Part shown: piece after piece, positions 8,807-17,158 of the stretch
How positions within the stretch are numbered: position 1 is the stretch's first letter
Layout of the letters: every line of letters starts with the position of its first letter
NCBI GenBank assembly: GCA_022651385.1
Contig: JALCQR010000012.1
Coordinates: 1 to 64,000 of the forward strand
Length of the DNA: 64,000 bases
Reading direction: 5' to 3'
Source: Clostridia bacterium
Lineage (GTDB): Bacteria > Bacillota > Clostridia > Lachnospirales > Anaerotignaceae
Made by a program: the position numbers and the translations under genes
Notes under the pieces: model-generated
Database searches by the model: none
Told to the model about the DNA's origin: nothing
The model's input: only the letters and a program-made list of their open reading frames with translations

Positions 8807-11800
8807 TGGCTGACAGATTCAAATATTCAGAAGTCAGGCAGAAAATCATAGATGCCATAAGAACCGATCTCATCGGACCCCAGTCTGAAAATGAAGTTCT
8901 GGATGAGAATCCCAGGTATGCGTATCTTGTCGGCATGCTTGATTCACAGAATAAAGATAATAATTCATCCAGCGCTGGCGAGCAGGAAGTCGATACAGAT
9001 ATCGCTTACGAGGATGGTGAGGATTTTACTGCCGGTGAAGACGATGATAATGAACCGGTTTCCACAACTCATTTCCAGCTACCCTCCTCAATCGGAATCA
9101 GTTTCTATATACAGAGCGATACAAAAAGCATTAATCTGGATATAAGCTGGGGAGACTATGCAAAGTCATCCGAAAAGTACACTGGTAAGGACGGGAAGGA
9201 ACACAGCCGCGCAGTTTACACCCGACAGCCAATGAATGAAACACTGCGTGTCAATTTCAGCGAATTTACGCGCACAAAGGATTACCAGCTTGTCTGCGAT
9301 TCAAATGTCCATGTCCATGTTTCCCGCATTTCTCTGAAAGGCGGCTATTCTCTCGTAACGGCTTATGTCATTAACAAAAGAAGCAATCCGGCAAACAGTG
9401 CGGAAGCAATCATGTTCCAAGTAGGAATCAAGGCATATTCGGAAGACGGTTCAGCTGCTTTTATTGCAGAACATATCTGCAGGAAAATACTTACTGCAGA
9501 TGAGTTCTATTTTGAGCAGCGACCTATTATGGGACGCGGACGCGGTTGTGCGGCGGTATGGGAAGACCCTGCTGATGGCAGAACCACATATGTAAAATCC
9601 GATTTTATCCCGGAATATGAATTTCCCGGAGTCAGTGCCGCACTTGATGGTTTTGACAAATTGTACTTTTCCACTTGCCTGATGTCCGTGAAATCGAAAA
9701 AAAGCGAGACCATCGGAAAACTTAACACGCTCGCAGACTCTTATGAGAACTGGATAGACAAGAAATTAACTGGGAACGCAAAAATGAATGATGCCGGTTT
9801 CAGCGATAAAATCGGTAACAAGGTTATATCTAGGTGCAGGGACGCATTGAGGCGAATCCGTGAAGGAATGCATATCATTGAATCGGACGATATCTCATTC
9901 GAAGCCTTTTGTTTCATGAACCGTGTTATATTTCTTCAGAACAGCATCAAGAATTACTCCAAGAAGCACGGCGCGGGTATTGAATGCAATTTCCAGGACT
10001 TTATTGATCCGAGGAAACCTGAGAACGATTTCGGATGGCGTCCGTTCCAGATTGCTTTTATTCTTATGAACCTTGCAGGCATCGTTGATCCCAGACACCA
10101 CGACCGTGAAGTTGTGGACCTCCTCTATTTTCCAACAGGAGGCGGCAAAACCGAAGCCTATCTCGGCCTCATGGCGTTTGTCATCGCCAACAGACGGCTC
10201 CGTGCCGGCGAAGGCGATAAATATAACCTCGACGGAGGCGTGACCATTATTCTGAGGTACACGCTCCGTCTGCTGACCACACAGCAGAGAGATCGTATTA
10301 CAAAGATGGTGCTTGCCGCAGAAATGATACGCCGCCAGGCATATCCGATGTACGGCAGGGAACCTATCAGTATCGGCTTCTGGGTCGGAGATGGAGTTAC
10401 TCCGAATAAATTTGATGAATTCAATGAAAAGCCGGATAACCCTTACGCAGCAAGAAGCGCAAGGAATCACGTGTACAAGCAGCTTCTCACCTGCCCGTTC
10501 TGCGGAAATCCTCTCAAGGAAGACAACTTTTACATTGATCCGGACAGAAAGTCCATTGATATTTATTGTTCTGACCGGGACTGCAAATTTTACAAGTACA
10601 GAAATGACCGGATTCCGATTCCTGTGTATCTGGTGGATGAAGAAATATATTCCAAATGTCCAACCATCATTTTGTCTACTGTGGATAAATTTGCAAGACT
10701 GCCATGGGATGTCAGCACAAACGCCCTGTTTGGCCGCATTGACCGCAAATGCAGCCGCGACGGATATGTGGCTTACGGTGCAGCGCACAGTAAGCACAAC
10801 AGGACGGCATCAACACTGACGAATGTACGGCCGTTCCTTCCGCCGGAACTTATTATTCAGGACGAGCTCCATCTTATCACCGGCCCTCTTGGAACGGTGT
10901 ACGGTGCATATGAGACCATTATCGAAGATATGTGCACGCATGACGGGATAAAGCCGAAGTACGTGGTTTCGACAGCCACAATTAAAAATGCAGAGGCACA
11001 GACAAAGTGTCTTTATGCCAGGAGGAATACCACCCAGTTCCCGCCTAACGGATTTGAGATCGGTGACAGCTTCTTTATTAAGGAGATACCCGCTAAAGAT
11101 GATCCTTTCAGAAAATATGTGGGTGTCTGCGCTCCCGGTCAGTCAGTGAAAACAGCATTGTTAAGGGTATACGCAATTATCCTTCAGGCAGCATACACGT
11201 TCTCCCTGCAGGAAAAATATAAAGATGTGATTGACCCCTATTATTCCCTTGTCGGGTATTTCAACAGTATCCGTGAGCTTGGCGGTGCCGTGAGGCTTCT
11301 CCAGGACGATATTCCGAAGAGAATATACAGGATCAAGAACAAATATCATTTGGACAAGCAGCGTTATCTCAACCGCAACGTGGAAATAACATCACGCATG
11401 TCATCGTATAAAATCCCGGAGAAGCTCAATCAGCTTGAGACTACATACGAGTCAAGGGATTGTCTTGATACTGCCGTCGCCACAAACATGATTGCTGTCG
11501 GTATGGATGTTGATCGTCTGGGACTTATGGTCGTTACCGGTCAGCCTAAGCAGAATTCAGAATACATCCAGGCGACAAGCCGTATCGGTCGTGCTTTTCC
11601 CGGATTGGTGGTCACCCTGTACAACGCATACCGGCCGCGTGATTTGTCACATTACGAGAATTTTACAGGTTATCATTCCCAGATTTACAGATTCGTGGAG
11701 GGCACAACTGCGACTCCTTTCTCTGCCAGAGCAAGGGATCGTGTCATGCATGCCCTAGTAATCTCTGCAATACGGCTTAGCTATCCTGAAATGGCAGACA

Positions 11801-12117
11801 ATGCTGATGCGGCTGATATTGGATCGTTATCTGATGAACAGCTTGACTCGGTGAAAAAGCTGATCATCGACAGGCTGAATATCATTAAGCCGTCTGCCAA
11901 GGCAGATGCCGAAGAGGAAATAGACCGGTTTATCGACTGGTGGAAACTGCAGGCTGCACAGACAAAGCCGCTTCGTTACTATGTCGTGAAGACTGACAGG
12001 TACAGCAGGTTGATGAATCCCTATGAACTTCCGAGCAATGATAACGAGAAAGCTACTTTGCGTTCCATGCGTGAAGTTGAGAGTTCTGCAAATATGTTTT
12101 ATTACACGGAGGAATGA
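8806..12117 (+). CDS. drmA: DISARM DrmA-like helicase
   Basis: This large 1103-residue helicase-like protein has P-loop FPTGGGKTEAY near 442-452, a DELH box near 686, STATIK near 722 and, towards the C-terminus, ATSRIGRAFPG (about 923) in a conserved helicase C domain. Between the P-loop and DELH box lies a Cys cluster (CPFCG near 563, then CSDRDC about 25 residues on) that probably binds zinc. The N-terminal third is unlike a helicase and may be an accessory domain. This gene followed by DUF1998 and phospholipase D genes is the diagnostic DISARM core. In the known system DrmA and DrmB form a DNA-binding complex. The start overlaps the Res stop, and AAGGAGGAATCATA provides the ribosome binding site. 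Confidence 0.88.
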   Translation: MADRFKYSEVRQKIIDAIRTDLIGPQSENEVLDENPRYAYLVGMLDSQNKDNNSSSAGEQEVDTDIAYEDGEDFTAGEDDDNEPVSTTHFQLPSSIGISFYIQSDTKSINLDISWGDYAKSSEKYTGKDGKEHSRAVYTRQPMNETLRVNFSEFTRTKDYQLVCDSNVHVHVSRISLKGGYSLVTAYVINKRSNPANSAEAIMFQVGIKAYSEDGSAAFIAEHICRKILTADEFYFEQRPIMGRGRGCAAVWEDPADGRTTYVKSDFIPEYEFPGVSAALDGFDKLYFSTCLMSVKSKKSETIGKLNTLADSYENWIDKKLTGNAKMNDAGFSDKIGNKVISRCRDALRRIREGMHIIESDDISFEAFCFMNRVIFLQNSIKNYSKKHGAGIECNFQDFIDPRKPENDFGWRPFQIAFILMNLAGIVDPRHHDREVVDLLYFPTGGGKTEAYLGLMAFVIANRRLRAGEGDKYNLDGGVTIILRYTLRLLTTQQRDRITKMVLAAEMIRRQAYPMYGREPISIGFWVGDGVTPNKFDEFNEKPDNPYAARSARNHVYKQLLTCPFCGNPLKEDNFYIDPDRKSIDIYCSDRDCKFYKYRNDRIPIPVYLVDEEIYSKCPTIILSTVDKFARLPWDVSTNALFGRIDRKCSRDGYVAYGAAHSKHNRTASTLTNVRPFLPPELIIQDELHLITGPLGTVYGAYETIIEDMCTHDGIKPKYVVSTATIKNAEAQTKCLYARRNTTQFPPNGFEIGDSFFIKEIPAKDDPFRKYVGVCAPGQSVKTALLRVYAIILQAAYTFSLQEKYKDVIDPYYSLVGYFNSIRELGGAVRLLQDDIPKRIYRIKNKYHLDKQRYLNRNVEITSRMSSYKIPEKLNQLETTYESRDCLDTAVATNMIAVGMDVDRLGLMVVTGQPKQNSEYIQATSRIGRAFPGLVVTLYNAYRPRDLSHYENFTGYHSQIYRFVEGTTATPFSARARDRVMHALVISAIRLSYPEMADNADAADIGSLSDEQLDSVKKLIIDRLNIIKPSAKADAEEEIDRFIDWWKLQAAQTKPLRYYVVKTDRYSRLMNPYELPSNDNEKATLRSMREVESSANMFYYTEE

Positions 12118-12118
12118 A

Positions 12119-13870
12119 ATGACTGGATTTGATAATAACAAACTCGGCGAATTACGCCCGAATCAGATAATTACCACCTTCGGTCCTGGCTCGGTCGTGG
12201 ATGCCGTCAAGGACTCGGTAACCATACTGGATATATCCTACTGGAAACAAAAAGGAAAAAAGATTATTGACGGCAGGCTTGCTTCCTACCTTGGGGTAGA
12301 CTGCTTCTATATGCCACGTACAAGTTTCTCAGGTGATATACCTGTCGTGACATTCCCATACTGGCATGTTTGTTCCAATTTAAGATGCGGCAAACTATTT
12401 GACGCAAGAAAAAATTTTGACCTTGACAAGTATTTAAAATACGGTGTCACGTGCCCTGAATGCCACCGCCCCGCATATCCATCCCGTTTCATTATCATAT
12501 GTGAAAATGGGCACATGTCTGACTTTCCTTGGAAGTGGTGGGTTCACAGAGGCGATACCGACTGCAACGGTACATTAAAGATGTATTCGACAGGAAACAC
12601 ATCCACACTCGCTGATATGTGGGTCGAATGTTCATGCGGTGCAAAGCGAAGCATGAGCGGAGCAACACAGAGAGAGAATTTTGATGGCTTGACATGCCCC
12701 GGACATCATCCGTTCAGACCGAATGTGAAGAATCAGAGATGCGACAAGCCGATTATCCCGTCTCAGAGAGGTGCGTCGAATGTTTACTTCGCTGTGAGCA
12801 GAAGTGCCATATCGATTCCTCCGTGGATTAATCCACTTTATAACATGATTGATGAGCATCTAAGGGATATTGAGCTCGCAAAACAACTCATGGGGGACGA
12901 CGGTGTTACAAAGATATACGAGATGTATTTTGCCGCTTACACACGTGACGAATTCGACGAGGCTCTCGCCCGCCGCTTAAGCAATATAAAGGAGTTCACC
13001 GAAATCAAGCAGATGGAATACAACGCCATTACGCATCATAATGATCCGGCATATGAATCGAACAAGAAGCATTTCAAAGCTGAGGAAGACCCTCTGCCCG
13101 GATATTTGCAGAAATACTTCAGCAGGATTGTGCGCATCACCCGGCTTCGTGAAGTCAGGGTGCTACTCGGATTTACAAGAGTGGACGCTCCAGATCCAGA
13201 TGCCGATGAACAGGCAAATATCGTATATCTCAGCAAAGGAAGAACAGAACGCTGGCTTCCAGCTGCCGAAGTCAATGGTGAGGGAATCTTTATAGAGTTT
13301 AATAAGGATACCCTTGTCCAGTGGCTGAATTCAGATAAGGTAAAAGCACTCTCTCAGAAATATTCCGATTCATACAAAGAATTCTGCGAATCCAAGGGAT
13401 GGACGGTTACCGTACTTAGAAATGCAGTGTATGTGCTGATGCATACATTTGCTCACCTTATGATAAAGCAGATGTCCATGTCTTCAGGGTACTCCTCATC
13501 GGCGATCAGAGAAAGAATCTATTTCGGAGATAAAATGTCCGGCGTTCTCTTGTATACCGGGAGTTCTGATAAGGAAGGCTCATTAGGCGGTTTGGTTGAA
13601 CTTGGAAACATCGACCAGATGACCAGCCTGATGAGAGGTGCGTTCCAAGAAGCACTTGTATGCACTAACGACCCGGAGTGTATGAACAATCTTCCTGCAG
13701 GAAAAGACTCCAATGGTGCAGCGTGCCATTCCTGTTGCATGATTTCCGAAACTGCCTGTGAGAACGGGAACAGAATGCTTGACCGTGGTTTTGTCGTTCC
13801 TATCCCCGGTCGTGAAGAATGCGCATACTTTAAGGAATTGGTGAATGAACTATGTCAAGTGGAAATATAA
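12119..13870 (+). CDS. drmB: DISARM DrmB protein (DUF1998)
   Basis: This 583-residue protein starts at 12119 after CGGAGGA, one base past the drmA stop region. The N-terminal LRPNQIITTFGPGSVVD segment (about 12-30) is typical of DrmB. Several Cys pairs (CSNLRCG, CPECH, CENGH, CSCG) suggest zinc-binding knuckles in the first 200 residues. The C-terminal DUF1998 region has MHTFAHLMIKQM near 443 and a CHSCCM...ETACENGN...LDRG block near 536. No catalytic function is established for DUF1998; in DISARM it partners DrmA. It overlaps drmC by 19 bases. Confidence 0.88.
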   Translation: MTGFDNNKLGELRPNQIITTFGPGSVVDAVKDSVTILDISYWKQKGKKIIDGRLASYLGVDCFYMPRTSFSGDIPVVTFPYWHVCSNLRCGKLFDARKNFDLDKYLKYGVTCPECHRPAYPSRFIIICENGHMSDFPWKWWVHRGDTDCNGTLKMYSTGNTSTLADMWVECSCGAKRSMSGATQRENFDGLTCPGHHPFRPNVKNQRCDKPIIPSQRGASNVYFAVSRSAISIPPWINPLYNMIDEHLRDIELAKQLMGDDGVTKIYEMYFAAYTRDEFDEALARRLSNIKEFTEIKQMEYNAITHHNDPAYESNKKHFKAEEDPLPGYLQKYFSRIVRITRLREVRVLLGFTRVDAPDPDADEQANIVYLSKGRTERWLPAAEVNGEGIFIEFNKDTLVQWLNSDKVKALSQKYSDSYKEFCESKGWTVTVLRNAVYVLMHTFAHLMIKQMSMSSGYSSSAIRERIYFGDKMSGVLLYTGSSDKEGSLGGLVELGNIDQMTSLMRGAFQEALVCTNDPECMNNLPAGKDSNGAACHSCCMISETACENGNRMLDRGFVVPIPGREECAYFKELVNELCQVEI

Positions 13871-14511
13871 GCAGGGAAATACTGCTGAACACTATAAAGG
13901 GTGATGCCAATAACGGAACTTCAAATTCAATCACACTTTTGAAGAGAAGTTTTCCCGCATTGACAAATGAACAATGCAGTGATATCGCCGGACTCATAGC
14001 AAGTGCCATGAATACAAATGATACCGACAAAGTATCGCTTGTGGTTACCGCTCCACCGTCATTTGCAATAAAAGCGAGAACTACTATGAATGTCGTTCAG
14101 TCGATGATAAACAGTGCCAACAGGAATATCCTGATTACAGGATATTCCATGTCATCGTACTTTTCCGGCATTGTTGATACAATAATTCAGAAAAGCCAAA
14201 GCGGTGTTTTTATAAAGTTTTATGTAAACGATATAGAGAACCAGATAGGGTTTGACAAGATATTACGATATAAAGGTCATTTTCTGAAAATATACAACTA
14301 TCGTCAGTCCGAGGACCCCATGGCTGCCCTTCATGCCAAGGTGATATCCGTGGATCAGGAAAAAGCACTGATCACATCAGCAAATTTATCCTACCACGGT
14401 CAACAGGGGAATATAGAACTTGGTACTTTAGTCGAATCGAAAAACATAACGAAACAGATAGATGATGTTTTCACGAAGCTTATTTTTGCGAAAGTGTTTA
14501 ATGAGGTTTAA
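13852..14511 (+). CDS. drmC: DISARM DrmC, phospholipase D-fold protein
   Basis: This 219-residue protein carries one HKD motif, H161-A-K163-x4-D168, followed by TSANLS. It fits the single-motif phospholipase D/nuclease superfamily, whose members work as dimers. DrmC has this fold in both DISARM classes and is reported to be less essential than DrmA and DrmB. The start lies inside the drmB coding region with a 19-base overlap. Base composition falls compared with drmA and drmB. A hairpin follows the stop, then vsr. Confidence 0.85.
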   Translation: MSSGNISREILLNTIKGDANNGTSNSITLLKRSFPALTNEQCSDIAGLIASAMNTNDTDKVSLVVTAPPSFAIKARTTMNVVQSMINSANRNILITGYSMSSYFSGIVDTIIQKSQSGVFIKFYVNDIENQIGFDKILRYKGHFLKIYNYRQSEDPMAALHAKVISVDQEKALITSANLSYHGQQGNIELGTLVESKNITKQIDDVFTKLIFAKVFNEV

Positions 14512-14522
14512 CTGGTATATGT

Positions 14523-14547
14523 CAGCGATTCCTGTTTGCAATCGCTG
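14523..14547 (+). other. Hairpin between drmC and vsr
   Basis: CAGCGATT and AATCGCTG form a perfect 8-bp inverted repeat with a 9-base loop. No T run follows, so this is not a standard terminator. It may reduce or stabilise vsr-containing transcript ends. Confidence 0.5.
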
Positions 14548-14582
14548 AACAGCCATGCAAAAATTTTGAAGCGGGTGATCAT

Positions 14583-15014
14583 ATGCCGGATGTCATGACA
14601 AAAAAGCAACGAAGTTATAATATGTCACGTATCAGAGGTAAGAATACCAAGCCGGAGGAACTTATCAGGAAATATCTGTTTGCACAGGGATATAGATATA
14701 GAAAAAATGACAAGCGCTATCCCGGCAAGCCGGATATCGTACTGCCGAAATACCATACCATTGTCTTAGTACACGGATGTTTCTGGCATCAGCACCCCGG
14801 ATGCAAGGCTGCCCGGATTCCCGAAACAAACAGGGGGTTCTGGGCTGATAAGTTTGAAAAAAATGTCAGGCGTGACAAGGCTGAAAAACAGCAGCTTGAA
14901 GATATGGGCTGGCACGTAATTGTGGTATGGGAGTGTGAACTTTCAAACAAGGAGAAACGAGAGGAACGGCTTGCTGCTCTTGTGGAAGAAATCGAAGAAT
15001 GTCACAGATTTTGA
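14583..15014 (+). CDS. vsr: Very short patch repair (Vsr) endonuclease
   Basis: The 143-residue product matches Vsr throughout: MTKKQRSYNMSRIRGKNTKPE at the N-terminus, GKPDIVLP with Asp51 (metal ligand and catalytic residue in the family), FWHQHPGC (67-74) with conserved His and Cys, and a C-terminal VVWECEL. Vsr nicks 5' of T in T:G mismatches produced by deamination of 5-methylcytosine. Its usual partner is a cytosine-5 methyltransferase, and such an enzyme opens this gene row 12.5 kb upstream, so it probably limits C-to-T mutation at that target site. GGGTGAT precedes the ATG at 14583; an ATG four codons later is an alternative start. Confidence 0.9.
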   Translation: MPDVMTKKQRSYNMSRIRGKNTKPEELIRKYLFAQGYRYRKNDKRYPGKPDIVLPKYHTIVLVHGCFWHQHPGCKAARIPETNRGFWADKFEKNVRRDKAEKQQLEDMGWHVIVVWECELSNKEKREERLAALVEEIEECHRF

Positions 15015-15284
15015 ATTATCTAAACCCTGCCGTTCTGGCAGAAGACGGACTGGGTTGCCTTTTAACGATTATCCGAAATAGCAACCATTAACGATTACCT
15101 CTTACAATCGTTAACAGGCGTTCAACGCCGGCAAAGCAAGCCGGGTTGAGCGCCTGTTCTGTATTGCGGAAGAAAAACGGATTATAAAAAATGCTATGCA
15201 CAGCCGATTGATGACTCGCGTACAACTTTGGCCGGTATCCTCCTGTTCTCAAATCAATTCGGAATAGCGTCATACGCCTTGCAT
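15015..15284. repeat. Gene-free stretch with repeated 9-mer and long stem-loop
   Basis: TTAACGATT occurs at 15062-15070 and 15088-15096 and in inverted form (AATCGTTAA) at 15106-15114. Directly after it CAGGCG...CGCCTG at 15115-15156 folds into a long GC-rich stem with two small defects. The rest, to the XRE gene stop at 15285, shows no gene. The stem-loop could end the defence operon or be an element border. Confidence 0.55.
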
Positions 15285-15536
15285 TTACTTGAACAGAAGT
15301 AATTGGCTCGGATCAACATCCAGAGCCTTCGCAATCTTGTAGATAGCAATGATGGACATGCCATAGGAAGATGTACTTTCAATATGACTGATCGTGGTAT
15401 AGCTTAAATCAGCTTTTTCAGCAAGTTCATTTTGGCTGAGGCCCCGCTGCTTTCTGAAAAATTGAATTTTAAAACCGATATTTTTAAGAAATTGCTTTTC
15501 TTCCTCTGTGTATGATTTGCTGTTAATTGGGGGCAC
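15285..15536 (-). CDS. XRE-family transcriptional regulator
   Basis: This 83-residue protein is one Cro/C1-type helix-turn-helix domain: FRKQRGLSQNELAEKADLSYTTISHIE, then an IAKALDVDPSQLL C-terminal helix. I use the GTG at 15536 because GGAGGG lies six bases upstream on this strand; the longer frame to 15599 has no ribosome binding site. The gene diverges from a diguanylate cyclase, and an inverted repeat lies between them, so it probably regulates itself and its neighbour. Small regulators like this are common in integrative elements. Confidence 0.8.
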   Translation of the reverse strand: MPPINSKSYTEEEKQFLKNIGFKIQFFRKQRGLSQNELAEKADLSYTTISHIESTSSYGMSIIAIYKIAKALDVDPSQLLLFK

Positions 15537-15566
15537 AGCAATCCCTCCAATCAGATAAAATCTTCT

Positions 15567-15635
15567 CTTATATTTTATCCAATAGAGAGTTGCAATCATA
15601 CGCAGTATAGAGGTATAATATTGTAGTAATACTGC
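15567..15635. promoter_or_regulatory. Divergent promoters sharing a palindromic -35 box, with candidate operator
   Basis: TTGCAA at 15590-15595 is its own reverse complement. On the minus strand it pairs with TATAAG (15567-15572) across 17 bases, driving the XRE gene. On the plus strand it pairs with TATAAT (15614-15619) across 18 bases, driving the diguanylate cyclase gene. GCAGTAT at 15602-15608 and ATACTGC at 15629-15635 form a 7-bp inverted repeat around the plus-strand -10, a likely operator. Confidence 0.55.
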
Positions 15636-15672
15636 AAGTTACGACAAATAATAATGAAAACAGGAGTACATC

Positions 15673-16632
15673 ATGGCAGATCGTGAAATCCGGACAGAGC
15701 AGCAAGTGAAAGACAAGATAAAGGCTTTCAATAAGCAGAGGGCCGGATTGCTCTTTGCTTTTATCATATTTATTGGCATATTGATTTTTTCCCCAGCGGC
15801 TGAGGCGGAAGCGCTGCCTGTCTGCCTGACCGTGTTCTGCTCCGCCATTTTTTTACTATGCGGCGCGGCTTTCGTGATCTCATTCCGGGACTTGTTATTA
15901 TTGCTCATCGTGACAACAGGCATCCCGGCGGTCTTGCTTGGCTTGGGCCAAATACGCTTTGAACTGTTTTTAATTCTTCTGCTGACCAATGTCGGGACAG
16001 TTTTCACCGCCAGCATAACCGGTAAGGCCGTCACCCGTTCCTTTACGAACGAAATTGAGGAGATAAACCGTCTGAAAACGGAGGCAACAACGGATGCCTT
16101 AACGCACCTGCTAAACCGCAACGGTTTGGAGCAGGCGGCAGGAACCGCCTGGGCTCTTTGCAAGCGGGATAAGAAGAAAGTTGGCGTCATCCTTGCGGAT
16201 ATTGATTATTTCAAAAGCTACAATGACACCTTGGGGCACCCGGAGGGTGACAACATCTTAAGGCAGGTGGCGGACAGCGTAAAAAGCTGCTTCAGGAGGG
16301 AAACGGACATTATAAGCAGAATCGGCGGAGATGAGTTCTTAATTTTCCTTTCGGAAGTAAACGATGATCGTATTTTGGAAATGGCACAATCCCTTTCCTC
16401 ATCCATTATCAATTTGAAAGTCACAACAGCCTCGGAAAACAATCCAGGCGATTTTTTATCTGTCAGCATAGGCGTTGCGACGAGTACACCACAACCGGAC
16501 GATTTGCTGGTCGATCTTTATAAAGCCGTGGATAAAGCGCTGTACCGTGCCAAGAGAGCCGGAAGAAACTGCATTTCTTTTCACGATAAACTGATACAAT
16601 CGGGGTGCCTGTGGAGACATCATTTCCTGTAG
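15673..16632 (+). CDS. Membrane-bound diguanylate cyclase (GGDEF)
   Basis: This 319-residue protein starts after CAGGAG. The N-terminal 120 residues have about four hydrophobic membrane segments (near 25-40, 50-70, 73-90 and 92-115). A GGDEF domain follows (about 135-305) with ATTDALTHLLNRNG, DIDYFKSYND and the intact active-site loop RIGGDEF near 216-222. It should make cyclic di-GMP from two GTP. No sensor domain other than the membrane part is visible, and no inhibitory-site RxxD is evident just upstream of the loop. It diverges from the XRE regulator. A cyclase as element cargo could alter adhesion or motility of the host. Confidence 0.88.
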   Translation: MADREIRTEQQVKDKIKAFNKQRAGLLFAFIIFIGILIFSPAAEAEALPVCLTVFCSAIFLLCGAAFVISFRDLLLLLIVTTGIPAVLLGLGQIRFELFLILLLTNVGTVFTASITGKAVTRSFTNEIEEINRLKTEATTDALTHLLNRNGLEQAAGTAWALCKRDKKKVGVILADIDYFKSYNDTLGHPEGDNILRQVADSVKSCFRRETDIISRIGGDEFLIFLSEVNDDRILEMAQSLSSSIINLKVTTASENNPGDFLSVSIGVATSTPQPDDLLVDLYKAVDKALYRAKRAGRNCISFHDKLIQSGCLWRHHFL

Positions 16633-16762
16633 GCGTATTATCGGCAAGCACGACCAGCGGGGATGCTAAAAACTGATAGGCTGCCAGAGCCGCGGCCTTC
16701 ATTACGCGCAAAGATGTCTGATAAAACAGCTATGCCAAATAAATCATAGTGAGGTTGGAAGC

Positions 16763-17023
16763 GTGGGTAAGAAAAAGAGCGGAAGCAAAACAGCAAAGCG
16801 GATCGTAGCGGAAAACGCCATCAGGAAAATCGCCGAGCGTGACGGTGTTTCAACGGAATATGTAAGAAAGCAGATGCAGATTGCCATGCTGAACGGCCTG
16901 TGCAGCACCGATCCGAAGGTCAAGGCGTTTTGGGACGCTGTCCCATGCGAAAAAGATATACCCACGCCTGAAGAACTGATTCTATATATTTCCGAGATGG
17001 TAAGACGCAAGAAAATAATCTGA
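16763..17023 (+). CDS. Small Spo0A C-terminal-domain-like protein
   Basis: This 86-residue basic protein starts with GTG at 16763 after a GAGG element. After a lysine-rich start (GKKKSGSKTAKR) it has a predicted helical region, AIRKIAERDGVSTEYVRKQMQIAML, and then DPKVKAFWDAVP. Proteins with this pattern in Clostridia elements are often labelled Spo0A C-terminal-domain containing; I recognise the pattern but cannot verify it. It may bind DNA. It ends right beside a remnant of another element gene. The 130 bases before it hold no supported gene. Confidence 0.5.
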   Translation: MGKKKSGSKTAKRIVAENAIRKIAERDGVSTEYVRKQMQIAMLNGLCSTDPKVKAFWDAVPCEKDIPTPEELILYISEMVRRKKII

Positions 17024-17076
17024 TTTGACCTGCTCGTATGCCTGACAATCCGCCCAGCTTTTTTCCTCTGCCTTAT
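17024..17076 (-). pseudogene. Remnant of an element gene 3' end (copy A)
   Basis: These 53 bases align without gaps to 21320-21372 with 47 identities by my count. On the minus strand both encode a KAE-K-SWAD-QAYEQ peptide. Only this C-terminal scrap remains here; the larger copy is at 21305-21586. The ABC exporter cassette lies between the two copies. Confidence 0.6.
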
Positions 17077-17158
17077 GAGAGCGACTATATAAGAGAAAAG
17101 AGCAGTTACCATATCACATAGGACTTAAGCGGCAAATAGGGCCTGATTTCCCAAGCGG

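Noticed and set aside
9895-10797. Long minus-strand open frame of 300 codons within drmA
   Set aside because: It is antisense to the conserved P-loop region of drmA, has no ribosome binding site and shows no protein-like motif; long antisense frames arise easily in this composition.
507-15014. BREX or Pgl system
   Set aside because: There is no PglZ phosphatase, BrxC/PglY ATPase or BrxL; the DrmA-DUF1998-PLD trio points to DISARM instead.
16633-16762. Minus-strand signal-peptide-like frame (16463-16711)
   Set aside because: Short, partly antisense to the diguanylate cyclase, no ribosome binding site and no family match that I can defend.
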